NCBI GenBank assembly: GCA_015075635.1 | Contig: JABTUA010000002.1 | Coordinates: 1,926,708-1,990,707, forward strand | Reading direction: 5' to 3' | From: Polyangiaceae bacterium | GTDB taxonomy: Bacteria > Myxococcota_A > Polyangia > Polyangiales > Polyangiaceae | DNA: 64,000 nt | Notes under the pieces: generated by a model | Databases searched by the model: none | Told to the model about the DNA's origin: nothing | What the model saw: only the letters and a program-made list of their open reading frames with translations | Shown: positions 1-9,200 of the stretch, piece by piece | Layout: each line of letters starts with the position of its first letter | Position numbering within the stretch: the first letter of the stretch is position 1 | Translations under genes and position numbers: made by a program

Positions 1-277
1 GCTCCTCATCCGGTTCCCGAAGCTTCATCCAGCGCTCGAACAACTCCCGCACACTTGGCCCATCGTTCGTGGTCCGGGGCTTCGGGATGCTTCCGCTGAT
101 CCGGCCGTTCAGGATCTTCGCCGCCGCCCACTCAAGCGCCTGCCGCTTGCCAACCACCGGCTCCTTCTTCGGAATGGTGATCGGCTTCCACTGGTTCGGG
201 GCAACCCGGTACGGGACCACCCATCGCCCGTCAGCACGCTGGTACGGAATGCCGAAGTTCTCGGGCCGCCTGAGCAT
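1..277 (-). CDS. int: Tyrosine-type integrase, N-terminal 92 residues only
   Basis: Site-specific recombinase of the phage integrase family, cut by the left edge of the window so the catalytic domain is not visible. The visible part has the usual N-terminal layout: a DGRWVVPYRV strand, a basic strand around KPITIPKK, a KRQALEWAAAKI helix, then the start of the SAM-like core-binding domain (VRELFERWMKLRE). The ATG at 277-275 shares its A with the TGA of the upstream excisionase-like gene, so the two are probably translationally coupled. The arm-binding N-terminus is easy to recognise; the Arg-His-Arg-Tyr catalytic residues cannot be checked here. Confidence 0.75.
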   Translation of the reverse strand, partial: MLRRPENFGIPYQRADGRWVVPYRVAPNQWKPITIPKKEPVVGKRQALEWAAAKILNGRISGSIPKPRTTNDGPSVRELFERWMKLREPDEE

Positions 278-792
278 CAGGGCGACTCCTTCCTGCCACG
301 CTCTCGCAACCGGACCAGATCGGGTCCGCCGCTCTCCACCCATGCGTCGCCTTCGGGGAGAAGGATCCGCACGCCTCGACCTTTCACCCCATTTGTGGGC
401 AGGCCGTGCATGCACCACTTCCGGACCATGGAGAGGCTCACGGCATGCCGGACCGCGAACTCCTTCTGTTTGATCTTCCGCCGCTCAACCAGCTTCGGTG
501 CGGGTGGAACTGGCGCTGGAGGCACGGGCGGTGGCGGCGCTCGTTCAGATGACGACGCCCCCGCGCTGACCAGCCGCCCGAGCAGCCCGATGATCTCCGC
601 CTGGTGACGTTCACGGTCGAGACCCCGGACACGCTCCCCGTACTCGATGGCGTCGTCCACGGACTCGTAGTCCACGACCGCGTGGGGTGGCGCTTCCGGA
701 TTCTCGGGGTCGATCTTTGGGATCTTGACCCGGAATCGAAGCGGTTTCCGGGGGTTTGCCTCTGTCGGGGCGCTTTGGCCAACGGTACTCAT
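277..792 (-). CDS. Excisionase-like helix-turn-helix protein
   Basis: A 171-residue protein whose C-terminal third resembles a MerR/Xis-type winged helix: KQKEFAVRHAVSLSMVRKW followed by a short wing containing GRGVRILLPEGDAW. The N-terminal half is acidic (PKIDPENPEAPP, DYESVDDAIEYGERV) and is joined by a Pro-rich linker (PPPPVPPAPVPPAP). The ATG at 792 was chosen because the longer frame upstream of it is low-complexity antisense-like sequence. The gene ends in a TGATG overlap with the integrase start, the usual xis-int arrangement. Directing excision is inferred from fold and position; it could instead be only a regulator of int. Confidence 0.6.
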   Translation of the reverse strand: MSTVGQSAPTEANPRKPLRFRVKIPKIDPENPEAPPHAVVDYESVDDAIEYGERVRGLDRERHQAEIIGLLGRLVSAGASSSERAPPPPVPPAPVPPAPKLVERRKIKQKEFAVRHAVSLSMVRKWCMHGLPTNGVKGRGVRILLPEGDAWVESGGPDLVRLRERGRKESP

Positions 793-1031
793 GACCGGAG
801 TACGCGCCGGCCGTTTGGCGATCAACCCCTGCCGCCGGTTGCAGATGATTCGCCGATGACTGGTTCTGCCAGCTCTGCTCGGCCGAAGGTAACCTTGCAG
901 GGTGAAGCGTTTCGGCTTGGCCGATCCCAGATGCGAGCCCGGATGCAGATGGGTCAACGACCGACGCCTGCTCGGGTGGTGTGCCCGGACCGATCTGGGC
1001 AAGCACGTTCGAAACGCCGACAGCAGCAAGC

Positions 1032-1400
1032 TTACCGGAACAGCTTGGAGAGCGCCGAGCGGCGCACGGAGACGAAGGGCGGCCCGTCCGGCTGGGCGGT
1101 AGGCACCATGAAGGCTCCTCGGTCGAGCTTCTTCATGAGGGTCTGATCCCCGTCCTCGCTCACGAGGTAGAGCAGGAGGGTGTCCTGCTTCTTGTTGGTG
1201 AACAGGAACGCCATGTCGGGTTGAGGCTCCACGCCAAGCGTGTCGGCGCAAAACGAGCGGAGCCTCGTCGTCCCCCAGCGCATGCTGATCGGCTTCGGGT
1301 AGATGAGCACCTTGTTGATCTGCCGAGGGATGAAAAGGTCGAGCAAGGTCACCTCACGAGCCGAACCGCAACGATCCGGTGGCGCGGTTCCGTCTGGCAC
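1032..1400 (-). CDS. IS66 Orf2 (TnpB-like) family protein
   Basis: A 122-residue protein. Its core, from KVLIYPKPISMRWG through AFLFTNKKQDTLLLYLVSEDG to KKLDRGAFMVP, follows the pattern of the IS66 accessory protein Orf2: a short strand, an (M)R-G motif, an FxFxN strand, then a K-LexG-F-xP end. No IS66 transposase (TnpC) or Orf1 is next to it, so it is either a stray remnant or one of the stand-alone homologues found in integrative elements. The start is uncertain: a GTG at 1352 would give a protein closer to the family length. Confidence 0.5.
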   Translation of the reverse strand: MPDGTAPPDRCGSAREVTLLDLFIPRQINKVLIYPKPISMRWGTTRLRSFCADTLGVEPQPDMAFLFTNKKQDTLLLYLVSEDGDQTLMKKLDRGAFMVPTAQPDGPPFVSVRRSALSKLFR

Positions 1401-1435
1401 AGCTCAACGGCTGGCGCAATTGCGTCCTTCATGGA

Positions 1436-1768
1436 CTACACCCAGCGCCATGAGTCCAGATCCCAAGTTCCACCCGTTCCTCCGAGAACCGGATCAAGGA
1501 AGCTCCGAGCCACCTCGTAGACCGCGTCCAGCGTGGGCCAGGGAAGATCATCTTCCCGAGCCATCCATTCGTACACGGGCTTCCATCCTTCAGGGGGAGC
1601 GGGCAGAGCATCGGGAAGCGGATGCGTTCCTCGAAAGGAGAACGTCGCCTCGATTGCAGCTCGGAGATGGCCACTCTCGAAGGGGCCGGTCATGCCCAGC
1701 AACGCGAAGTCAGGCAGATCCTTGACCCGGGAGTTCTCCCGCTCTCTCGGCTGCGTGTAGCGGGAACC
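1436..1768 (-). pseudogene. C-terminal remnant of an AbiEii-type nucleotidyltransferase toxin
   Basis: Only about 110 codons remain. The reading frame contains YTQPRERENSRVKDLPDFALL, then LRAAIEATFSFRGTHPLP, and ends in PAPPEGWKPVYEWM and FLDPVLGG. These are the hallmarks of the C-terminal half of AbiEii/AbiGii nucleotidyltransferases (phage-defence toxins of type IV TA systems). An in-frame TGA lies about nine codons upstream of the first recognisable residues, and no N-terminal nucleotidyltransferase domain or AbiEi antitoxin is present. The gene was therefore truncated from its 5' end, probably by rearrangement inside the element. Confidence 0.6.
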
Positions 1769-1843
1769 ACCCCGTCGGTCAAGGCGTGCGGAGCATCAGG
1801 AGCATTCCGATAGGCCGAGCCGTGGCCGGACGACCAAGGTCAG

Positions 1844-2878
1844 CTATGTCGACAGCTCAGCGCACCATGCCACAACCATTTCGGCGGCCCCGAGAAGAAA
1901 CCTTGCATGGTGTCGAGCCACGGGGATGCCCCCAGCGTGATGGCGGCCTCCAATGTGATACAGCTTCGAGAGCTTCACGAGCATTTCCTTGGCGGCTTCA
2001 GCTACTTCACCGTTCGCGTTCGCGAAGTAGTCGTCCTTGATGGCGTCGAAGACTTGCTGCCTGCCGGCGTTGGGAACGAGCGCTTCGAATGCTTTGAATG
2101 CCTTCACTCCAACGTCGTCCAGATTGCCGTGAGCAAACGACGACCTAGCGGTTTTCAGGTGCTCCAGCGCTGCCCGGACGTTCGCATGAGTCGCGTTCGC
2201 GACGGGTAGTTCGACGACCAGAACGCTCGTGTAGCCCACCTGCTCTATCAAAGTGAGCCACTCGTCACGCGAGAATCTGACCGGTTCCCGCTGGAGCTGT
2301 CGGTCGTGAATGACCTGGGTGACACCGGCGACGTGGGCGACTTCAGCACCGCTGGAAACGGGGAGGATGGGTGTCATCCCCAGGTTTGGGTTGATGTCGA
2401 AGAGCACTTCCTTGTCCCCTCCGCGCTTGACCCGCTCTTGCTGAATGCTTTCGATGAGCGAGAGGGGAAGCGGCACACGGAACGTGATCGGCACGTGCGA
2501 ATCGCCAAACGTCGGTGTCAAGAGCGATCCAGATCCTTCCCGCGCCGCGTGCGAGTGCCCCACGCGGACAACCTCAACTCGGACCCTTTCGAGAAGGTGG
2601 CTTCCAAGGTGAACGTCAGCCCTCGGGTTGCAGAAGACGAACGCCGCAACGTCAGCACCTCCGGTCAGTTCATACCGAACTTCGACTTCGAAGCACGGCT
2701 CGGGCTCACTGGACGGCCTCGGCTCCCCGGCGACTTGAAGAAAAGACAAGACGGTAGAACCCACGAAAGCACCTCCGAATGCCTGAACGTCAGCCGAGGG
2801 TGGGGAATTCCGTGCGTGGTGCTGGCGGGCTCGTTTGACGGAGAAATCATCACGAGCAAACAGGGAAAGGACGTTCAT
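1844..2878 (-). CDS. Hypothetical protein with HEPN-like C-terminus
   Basis: About 344 residues, no family recognised with certainty. The middle part is rich in beta strands (CFEVEVRYELTGG, VAAFVFCNP). The C-terminal 130 residues are helical: LEHLKTARSSFAHGNLDDVG, then KLSKLYHIGGRHHAGGIPV and a closing helix with FLLGAAEMVVAW. The last part recalls abortive-infection C-terminal and HEPN helical bundles, but the R-x4-6-H motif is not clear, so this is only a fold-level impression. The start is uncertain: ATG at 2878 is preferred over an upstream TTG at 2944. It stands alone between the AbiEii remnant and the basic repeat protein. Confidence 0.45.
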   Translation of the reverse strand: MNVLSLFARDDFSVKRARQHHARNSPPSADVQAFGGAFVGSTVLSFLQVAGEPRPSSEPEPCFEVEVRYELTGGADVAAFVFCNPRADVHLGSHLLERVRVEVVRVGHSHAAREGSGSLLTPTFGDSHVPITFRVPLPLSLIESIQQERVKRGGDKEVLFDINPNLGMTPILPVSSGAEVAHVAGVTQVIHDRQLQREPVRFSRDEWLTLIEQVGYTSVLVVELPVANATHANVRAALEHLKTARSSFAHGNLDDVGVKAFKAFEALVPNAGRQQVFDAIKDDYFANANGEVAEAAKEMLVKLSKLYHIGGRHHAGGIPVARHHARFLLGAAEMVVAWCAELST

Positions 2879-3034
2879 CGCCCTGGGTGGGCTTTCCTTT
2901 GCCGACCAGCACCAACTGGCTTTCGCCTTGCTTTCCAGTGACAAGAGGCATCGAGCGGCCGTGCGGCGGTCGTTCCCACAAAGAGGCTCGCGGGATGGGC
3001 GCTCCCCGCGAATGCTCTCATCGAAAGAGCAAGG

Positions 3035-3628
3035 TCACCCCAGCAACGCCTGGTACTGCCGCTGGACCGACTCGAACTTCTTCCCCAAGTCCTCAACGAC
3101 CTTGAGCGCACGAGGGAACCCAACGGCCAACGCCGCCTTCTTCAGCTCGGACTCGCTGCCACCACCGCCACCACCGGGGAAGACCTGGAACACGGGCGTC
3201 TTGCGCTTCGGTCCGGGCTTGCCCTTGGTCTTCGATGTGCCGCCCTTCTTCTTGTCGTACGCACGAGTGGTGTAGACGAGGCCGACGCTCATCTTGATGC
3301 CGGCCTTCTTCGCCAGGGCTGCGATCTCGTTCGCGGTCTTCGTTGGGTACTTCCGAACGAAGGCTGATGCCGAACCCTTGCCGCCCTTCTTCTTGGAGCT
3401 GGCCTTGGCCTTCGGGGTCTTCTTCCCGCCACCCCCGGAAAGCTTCGACTTCAGCTTGTAGATGAACGAGGGCGCGATGGTCATCTTCGCCTCAGCCCCG
3501 GCCTTGACGATATCGACGGCGCTCATGCCGGCCTTGAGCTTCTCCCTGATGAAGTCGCTCTTGCTCGGACCGGAGCCTTTGGGCTTGGAGGTAGAGGACT
3601 TCTTCTTCGAGGCTTTCTTCGTGGCCAT
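3035..3628 (-). CDS. Basic protein with two tandem helical repeats and histone-H1-like linkers
   Basis: 197 residues; ATG at 3628 is preferred because GGAGATG lies at ribosome-binding distance. Layout: a Lys/Ser-rich N-terminal tail; repeat 1 (SKSDFIREKLKAGMSAVDIV, ending FIYKLKSKL); a KTPKAKASSKKKGGKG linker; repeat 2 (SASAFVRKYPTKTANEIAAL, ending LVYTTRAYDKK); a KGKPGPKRK linker; a run of six Gly; and a C-terminal helix ending VEDLGKKFESVQRQYQALL. Each repeat looks like a small winged-helix or helix-turn-helix unit, and the Lys/Ala/Pro tails are typical of bacterial histone-H1-like DNA binders. Binding to DNA is inferred from charge and layout only. Confidence 0.55.
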   Translation of the reverse strand: MATKKASKKKSSTSKPKGSGPSKSDFIREKLKAGMSAVDIVKAGAEAKMTIAPSFIYKLKSKLSGGGGKKTPKAKASSKKKGGKGSASAFVRKYPTKTANEIAALAKKAGIKMSVGLVYTTRAYDKKKGGTSKTKGKPGPKRKTPVFQVFPGGGGGGSESELKKAALAVGFPRALKVVEDLGKKFESVQRQYQALLG

Positions 3629-3770
3629 GTTCATCTCCATCTTGGGGTAGGCCCCCGCCCGAACCGGGGGAGCATACACGCTTCCGGGGGCGGTGGTCTT
3701 AGCACTTCGAGCATCCAGGACAGGGCGGGCGGTCCCGGTGTTGCTAGGTTCGGGACTGAGGTCGCTGCCC

Positions 3771-4166
3771 CTATAGGTGTTGAACCTGAATCACAACCGA
3801 CTGCGTTTTGGGCTGATCGCACTCATCTCCTGGGACGAATACACTCGAACTGGCCGGTGCGAATCCGGCCGCAGTGACCTCCAACAAGTAGGTAACGTTC
3901 GTCGGACCAAAGATCGAAAACTGGCAGCCCGTACCGCACCACGTGAAAGGCACACCGCCGTCTACCCCACACACGACGGTCTGGTCGTATCCTGGCGCCG
4001 TTGCGTGGATACTTGCTTCGCAGACTGTCGCCTTCGACGACATCTCGTGGACTTCAACAATGATCGAGGCAGCAGCCGAGCCGACACACGATTCGTCATC
4101 AGACCCGCACGATAGGCAGGAGACGAGTGCCACGCACGAGAGCTGCCAGCGCGTGAAGCCCCTCAC
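3771..4166 (-). CDS. Small secreted lipoprotein
   Basis: 131 residues starting at a GTG (4166) that overlaps the stop of the upstream fragment as GTGA, with AAGGGG at ribosome-binding distance. A signal peptide ends in a lipobox-like LVSCLSC stretch. The mature part looks like a small beta-sandwich of the carboxypeptidase-regulatory type (ATVCEASIHATAPGY, YLLEVTAAGFAP) with several Cys that could form disulfides (VVCGVDGG, TWCGTGC). The function is unknown. The coupling to the upstream propeller fragment suggests the two were once one operon of exported proteins. Confidence 0.5.
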   Translation of the reverse strand: MRGFTRWQLSCVALVSCLSCGSDDESCVGSAAASIIVEVHEMSSKATVCEASIHATAPGYDQTVVCGVDGGVPFTWCGTGCQFSIFGPTNVTYLLEVTAAGFAPASSSVFVPGDECDQPKTQSVVIQVQHL

Positions 4167-4891
4167 CGTGGCCACCCCTTAGCAAGCTTCCCCAGATCGA
4201 CCGTCGAGAGCCTCACGAGAGAGTCAATGCGCTGCGCAGCCGAGGGGTCAGCGATATGGTCCGCCTCTCCGAGGAGGATCTCGCTGCTCGTCACGTTCAA
4301 GACGCGCTGGAACGACTTGCCCGGGCGATTCTGGATTCTCCAGACTTTGGCGGCAGAGAGCGAAACAACCAGAAGAGAACAGGTGACGGCGCCTACGTCA
4401 GCGTCCTGGCCACAGCCAATAGTTGAGGCGAATCCGCCGCCGACGTGAAGGTCCGCGAGTCCCGTAGTCGCGGGCAGGTCTGCGACAAATGCGGGGTTGA
4501 CGTCCGTTGTGTCGGCCGATAGCGCTGCATACCAAAGTGACGCCTTCGCGTATGTGCCAGTGCTCCAATCCGGGCCGCCGACGGCCACCCAGTACAAGTC
4601 GGTGGCAGATGCGGAAACGCGCACAGGGTTGAGCCCCTCCTGATCGACAAGCGTCCATACCGTCTTTGCCGCTGGGCGAAACGCACGCAGGACACCTTTC
4701 CCGGCAGCGGTTTGGGTGGCCCACACGACAACATCATCCCTCGCGATCGAGGAGAATGTGACACTCCCAGATTCGACCGTGGACAGGGTTCCAAGAGGGC
4801 CATCGGCGATCGTGATCGACGAGGATGATGTGGCAGCGGTTTCGTTCTGCCAGGTCGGACCGAGGTTGGAGGCCAGCGTGACGAATCCCGC
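4163..4891 (-). pseudogene. 5'-truncated beta-propeller-like exported protein
   Basis: The frame stays open far upstream, but only from about 4,891 does it look like protein: FVTLASNLGPTWQNETAA, then repeated strands such as DVVVWATQTAAGKGVLRAF and ATDLYWVAVGGPDW. These are typical of the propeller-like lipoproteins of myxobacteria, in which each blade carries an LYW motif. No signal peptide or start codon can be matched to it, because the sequence upstream is occupied by the toxin-antitoxin genes on the other strand. I read this as a decapitated gene whose 5' end was replaced when the TA module arrived. Confidence 0.45.
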
Positions 4892-4985
4892 TGAGCGATC
4901 CCGATGAAGCGACCCCAACGCTGAAGAAGCCGAACACGGCTGTGATGTCCGTGATCTTCGACGACTCGACCAGGAAGGAGTAATC

Positions 4986-5237
4986 TTGAACCCGATGCAC
5001 GCCCTGAAGGCCCACGTGAAGAACGGCCGTCTCGTTCTCGACGAACCGACTGATCTGCCGGAAGGCAGAGAGGTCGAGCTTGTTGTCCTGGACGACGAAG
5101 AGTTCGCCCCAGAGGAGAAGGCTCGGTTGCTCCAGGCCATCGAGGACGGGGTCGAAGATTTCGAGCGAGGCGACCACATGGACGGCTTCGAGTTCATCGC
5201 CCAGCTACGAGCCAAACGTGAAGCTGCGAGTCGGTAA
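4986..5237 (+). CDS. Antitoxin of a ParE/RelE-type toxin
   Basis: 83 residues. The N-terminal half reads ALKAHVKNGRLVLDEP and VELVVLDD, a pattern common in small antitoxins with a swapped-hairpin or DUF104-like fold. The second half is acidic (EEFAPEEKARLLQAIEDGVE) and ends in a basic FIAQLRAKREA helix that would wrap the toxin. The TTG start at 4986 sits 5 bases after GGAAGGAG; the ATG at 4995 is the alternative. It overlaps the toxin start by 20 bases, the usual coupled arrangement. Confidence 0.65.
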   Translation: MNPMHALKAHVKNGRLVLDEPTDLPEGREVELVVLDDEEFAPEEKARLLQAIEDGVEDFERGDHMDGFEFIAQLRAKREAASR

Positions 5238-5517
5238 GCGGGCTCAGCGACAGGCCGACCGGATCGAAGAGTGGTGGGTCGAGAACCGGCCAGCGGCACC
5301 AAGTCTCTTCACGGACGAGCTAGAGGAACTCTTCGAGCACATCCGGACCACGACCGCAGCGGGTGTCCGATGGCCGACTTCGAAACGTCCTGACCTTCGA
5401 CGGATCTTGATGCCCCGTACGTTGAACCACATCTACTTCCGAGTGGACGAGGCGAAGGGCGTCGTTCACGTCCTCGCGGTCTGGGGTGCTCCTCGTGAAC
5501 GAGGGCCGAGGCTGTGA
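5218..5517 (+). CDS. ParE/RelE-superfamily toxin
   Basis: 99 residues from a GTG at 5218 inside the antitoxin gene. The pattern is that of ParE/RelE toxins: an N-terminal strand VKLRVGKRAQRQ, two helices with IEEWWVENRPAAPSLFTDEL and LEELFEHIR, a GVRW turn, then the conserved LRRILMPRTLNHIYFRVDE strand pair and a final VVHVLAVWGAPRERGPRL strand. ParE homologues poison gyrase and RelE homologues cleave mRNA; the sequence does not decide which. Its stop overlaps the next frame as GTGA. Confidence 0.75.
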   Translation: MKLRVGKRAQRQADRIEEWWVENRPAAPSLFTDELEELFEHIRTTTAAGVRWPTSKRPDLRRILMPRTLNHIYFRVDEAKGVVHVLAVWGAPRERGPRL

Positions 5518-6251
5518 AGCCCAAGTTCAACATGGACGGGATCTGTCGCGAGCTTGGCAACGACCTGAGCCGGCTGGTTCGCCCTACCGGACCGTGGGAA
5601 CGCGATGAATGGAATGACTTCCTCGAAGAGAGGCTGGCCCTTCCGCGCAGAAAATCCTACGAGGCGATCTTGAACGAGCTAAACGGGCACTTTGGCTACA
5701 AGGCTCAGCACGACGCGAACAGCAACGTTTCCAGCAATGCCGAGGACGACAGCGAAAACGACAATCGTCACCCGGCTCCCAACGCCGCCCACGGGATCAT
5801 CCAGCGCAATGGTGCGTGGTCGCTGATCGAACGACTTTTTCGGCAGTCGCCTTCGCAAGCCGATCTCATCTGGATCACCTACAATTTCGCCGCTCCACGA
5901 GAGGCGATTGAGTTTCTCGTTCGCCGCGCAATCAAGGCCAGGGTGCTCTGCCGTCACCCTCGCTCTGGAGTGGCGCTGAGCCGCACAAGCTTCGACGCCT
6001 GGCACAAGCGAGGAATCGGGCCGATCCTCGGCCTGAAGGTTCGTGAGGGCGAGGACGAAGAGGAGGTGCCAGGAGCACTACACGCAAAGGCAATCCCGTC
6101 TCGCTCCCAGCATGTTCGGCAAGGGTTCAGCCATGGCGTCCAGGTGGCAGTTGACGAGCGTCAACTCGCCTACACCTGCCGTCTCATGCGACCTACACGT
6201 CAAAGACCACGCTGGCCGCCAAGTGGTGGACAGTCGCACGCTCCCGGATAG
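5514..6251 (+). pseudogene. Possible phospholipase-D-like nuclease with a broken frame
   Basis: The frame begins by a GTGA overlap with the toxin stop. The central part (WSLIERLFRQSPSQADLIWI, TYNFAAPREAIEFLVRRAIK, then ALHAKAI near position 6,095) resembles the second half of PLD-family phosphodiesterases, in which HxK is followed by a GSxN-like motif. Here the continuation (MFGKGSAMASRWQLTSVNSP) is found in a different frame from position 6,111, and the 3' end runs into the next gene, so one frameshift probably inactivated it. The Asp expected four residues after HAK is also missing. The family call is tentative. Confidence 0.35.
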
Positions 6252-6254
6252 AAT
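6227..6254 (+). promoter_or_regulatory. Sigma-70-type promoter for the trypsin-like protease gene
   Basis: TGGACA at 6227-6232 and TAGAAT at 6249-6254 are separated by 16 bases, a good vegetative promoter match. The next start codon on this strand is the ATG at 6276, preceded by GGGAGG. It lies inside the tail of the broken PLD-like gene. Confidence 0.5.
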
Positions 6255-6275
6255 CGAACGTGCGGGAGGTGGCGT

Positions 6276-9200
6276 ATGGGCGGATTCGCTAGTGCATTGC
6301 GCGTGCTTGGTGTTTCAACCGTCGGCGTGACCGGTGCCGCCTTCGCCGGGTGTAGCCCTGACGTTTCGGGATCAGCGAACCTCGCATCCCAGGGTGCCGA
6401 GGTCATCTGGGGTAACGCCAACCTGAAGAACTTTGAAAACGTATCGAGCCCAGCTCATCAGGAGTACGGCACGGCGGTCGGGCTGATGGCAAACAAGTCG
6501 GCCCTAGATTCAACCTCCTTCAGTTGCCCGGTGCCGCCGACTGCGACTGACTGCACCTGGATCATGTCCACCACGCCCTCCGGGTTCTGTGCAGGTGAGC
6601 TTTTCGCCTCCGAGCGAAAGTTGCCGAACGCGGCCTGCACGACATTCATGATTGGACCCGACCGATTCGCGACTGCCGCTCACTGCATGACCGACCTAGT
6701 TGCTCCGTGGAACGGATGGGATCAGGAGTGCGCCCAGCGCTCCGTCGTGATGCGTTGGCGGACGAGCAGCCCGAATTTCCCGATGGGCAACCAGAACATC
6801 CTTTCGCGGCACATCTACTTCTGCGATGCGATCCTCGCTCACGGTCCGAGTGCGCTGCCGGCGACCAGCGGGTTGCCGGATGATTGGGTGGTGTTCCGGG
6901 TGGACCGTCCGGTCAGCGGAGGAACGGGCACGGGCGGCCCGCTGACGACGGATCGCGAGCCCCTCTTTCCGGCTGCCGCGCCCCCAGCGATCTCCCAGAA
7001 CAACCTCATTTGGACCCACAATTCTGGGCTTCCCCTCAAATTGGACAATCAAGTCAGCATTGCCGCCATTGGACAACAGTTCAACACTAATGGCGGTCCG
7101 GGAACGTTCACCGTGGAGGCGGACCTTCTACCGGGCTCTAGCGGCGCTCCGGTCCTGACGCCATCCGGTACGGTCTCCGGAATGGTCATTGCCGGGCCGA
7201 ATATCGTTCTCGACCCGACCGGCTGTGAGCGTGACTGTTTCCCGACCGGACAGGGCGCACCTACGTGCCCGCTCTTGAACCACCATGGGATCGCGCTAGA
7301 CCTGAAGCAGATCCCGCGCAAGTGGCTGCCAGTCGCGTACGACTACGACTTGGACGGGGCTGTCGACGACTTCTTGGCGTTCTACGAGAACCAAGGCACC
7401 TTGTGGATCAACATCTATCTCGATGCTGCGTTCCTCGGGTCGTATGACACCACGCTGCCCGTCTCGCAGCAGCAGGCCGACAAGTTCTCTTTCGTTCCAC
7501 TGGGCGACTTCGACAATGACGGCGTCCAGGACTTCGTCGTGGTTGCTGGCGGGCAAGCAATATTCTTCGATGCAACGTTGACGCCATGGCTCTTTCCCCT
7601 GCTCGTTGGAACGTACGTCGAATACTCAACAGGGGACGCCGACAAGGACGGTTTCGTTGATCTAGAGCTGATCCGCGAAGACGGGACCAGAGACCTGTAC
7701 TTCGGCGGGGCCAACGGACCCACCAAAGGCGTCCCGCTCTCGGGATTCCCAACTGCGGACGGAGATGATGGGCGCTTCGTGACCGTGACGGGGCAACCGT
7801 TCGCCACGGTTCAGAACCAGCGCACCCGGTTCCTCATCGGTGTGCCGCCGGGCCAAAACACCTTCGCAGTTCAGGTCTTCGATGGCGACCAAGCTCTGGG
7901 AAGTCTCTACGACACAGGCAGCAACAGCGGCACTCGTACGTGCTACGAGCTTTACAGCTCGAAGGATAAGGCGAACCCCGAAACGCCCGTGCCGGCGAAA
8001 GTCGTGGAGGATTCTGCGCTTCCAGATGCCGCTTGGGGGACCGTTTACGGCGGGCCGACCTTCGGGACAGCCAGCGGAAGCGGGGCGCACTTCTACATTC
8101 TCGACGTGTACCTGACCCAGGGGAACTGCGGTCAGGCGGTCGTTCCCGTCACCGCCGGGCTGACGAACAGCTTCAAGGTGCGAGCTGCTGGTCAGGTCAG
8201 CACGATCGCCAATGACTTTGCGTTCATCGCCCGTGACCTTTCGGGGCCATTCGCTGTGGGTCCGCTCGCCGACACTGCGATGCCGGACACGAAGTATGAC
8301 GGCGTCTTTCGGTTTTTCGTGGATGTGGGTACCGCCTCGGTCTCGATGATGCTTCGAGATGCGGACGCAGACATCTTGGTGGACGACGACCCGGCGGTTG
8401 TTGGCCAGCGCGGACCACTCGATGTGAAGGCAAATGGCGTGGCGACCGGTGCCAGCGCGGACATCCGATACGACGTGCTGAACCCCTCTGGGGCGGTTGT
8501 GCTCGCCAATACGAACCCCTCGGGGAACAACGATAGCGTGAATGTCACCGACGAAGAGCGGTTGACGGTCTCCGTGCAGGGCACTCCGGGCGCGTGGGAG
8601 TGGCGTTGGCAAAACGTGCGAGTTCAAAACAACGTCCGCATTTGGGCGCCGGTAGGTTCTCCGGTCACGTACGAAGTTTTCGGTCAGCCAACCCGCAGGT
8701 TGAGCCCAAGTGGCGCTGTCCCTGTCGAGACTTGGTTCGCTGCTGACCCGAGTGGATTCTTGCCGATCACGATCGCCGGGAGGACAGTAAGTTCAGCGGC
8801 CGAGGCGTTGGCCATTCTCGCCCGCATGGCCCCCGAGTTTGGTGGAGCCAACAGCTCACACGTCGCAGTGTGCCACGTGCCCCCTGGGCAGAAAGGGGCG
8901 AAAGCTCACATGCTCGTCGTCGGGGCACCCGCACTCCAGGCGCACCTGTCCCACGGTGATGCGACAGGCGCCGCACGCATCATGGCTGAGGTGTACTCCG
9001 AGTTGCTGGCGGCCAAGCTCAACGTCGTTGCGAGAGCTGCGGGCGGCGAGAACCTAGCGAATGCGTTTGTCTACACGCGAAACATCTCTGTCTCTGATGC
9101 CATTGCAGCCGCAGAGTCTCTGCTGGTCAGCCAACTCGCCTGCGGATGGACCTCTGCCAACGCTGCCGACATTCTCGCCCTCCTGCGAGCGATAAACAGC

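Noticed and set aside
5244..5560. Minus-strand small genes opposite the ParE/RelE toxin
   Set aside because: Ser/Arg-rich antisense of a well-matched toxin frame.
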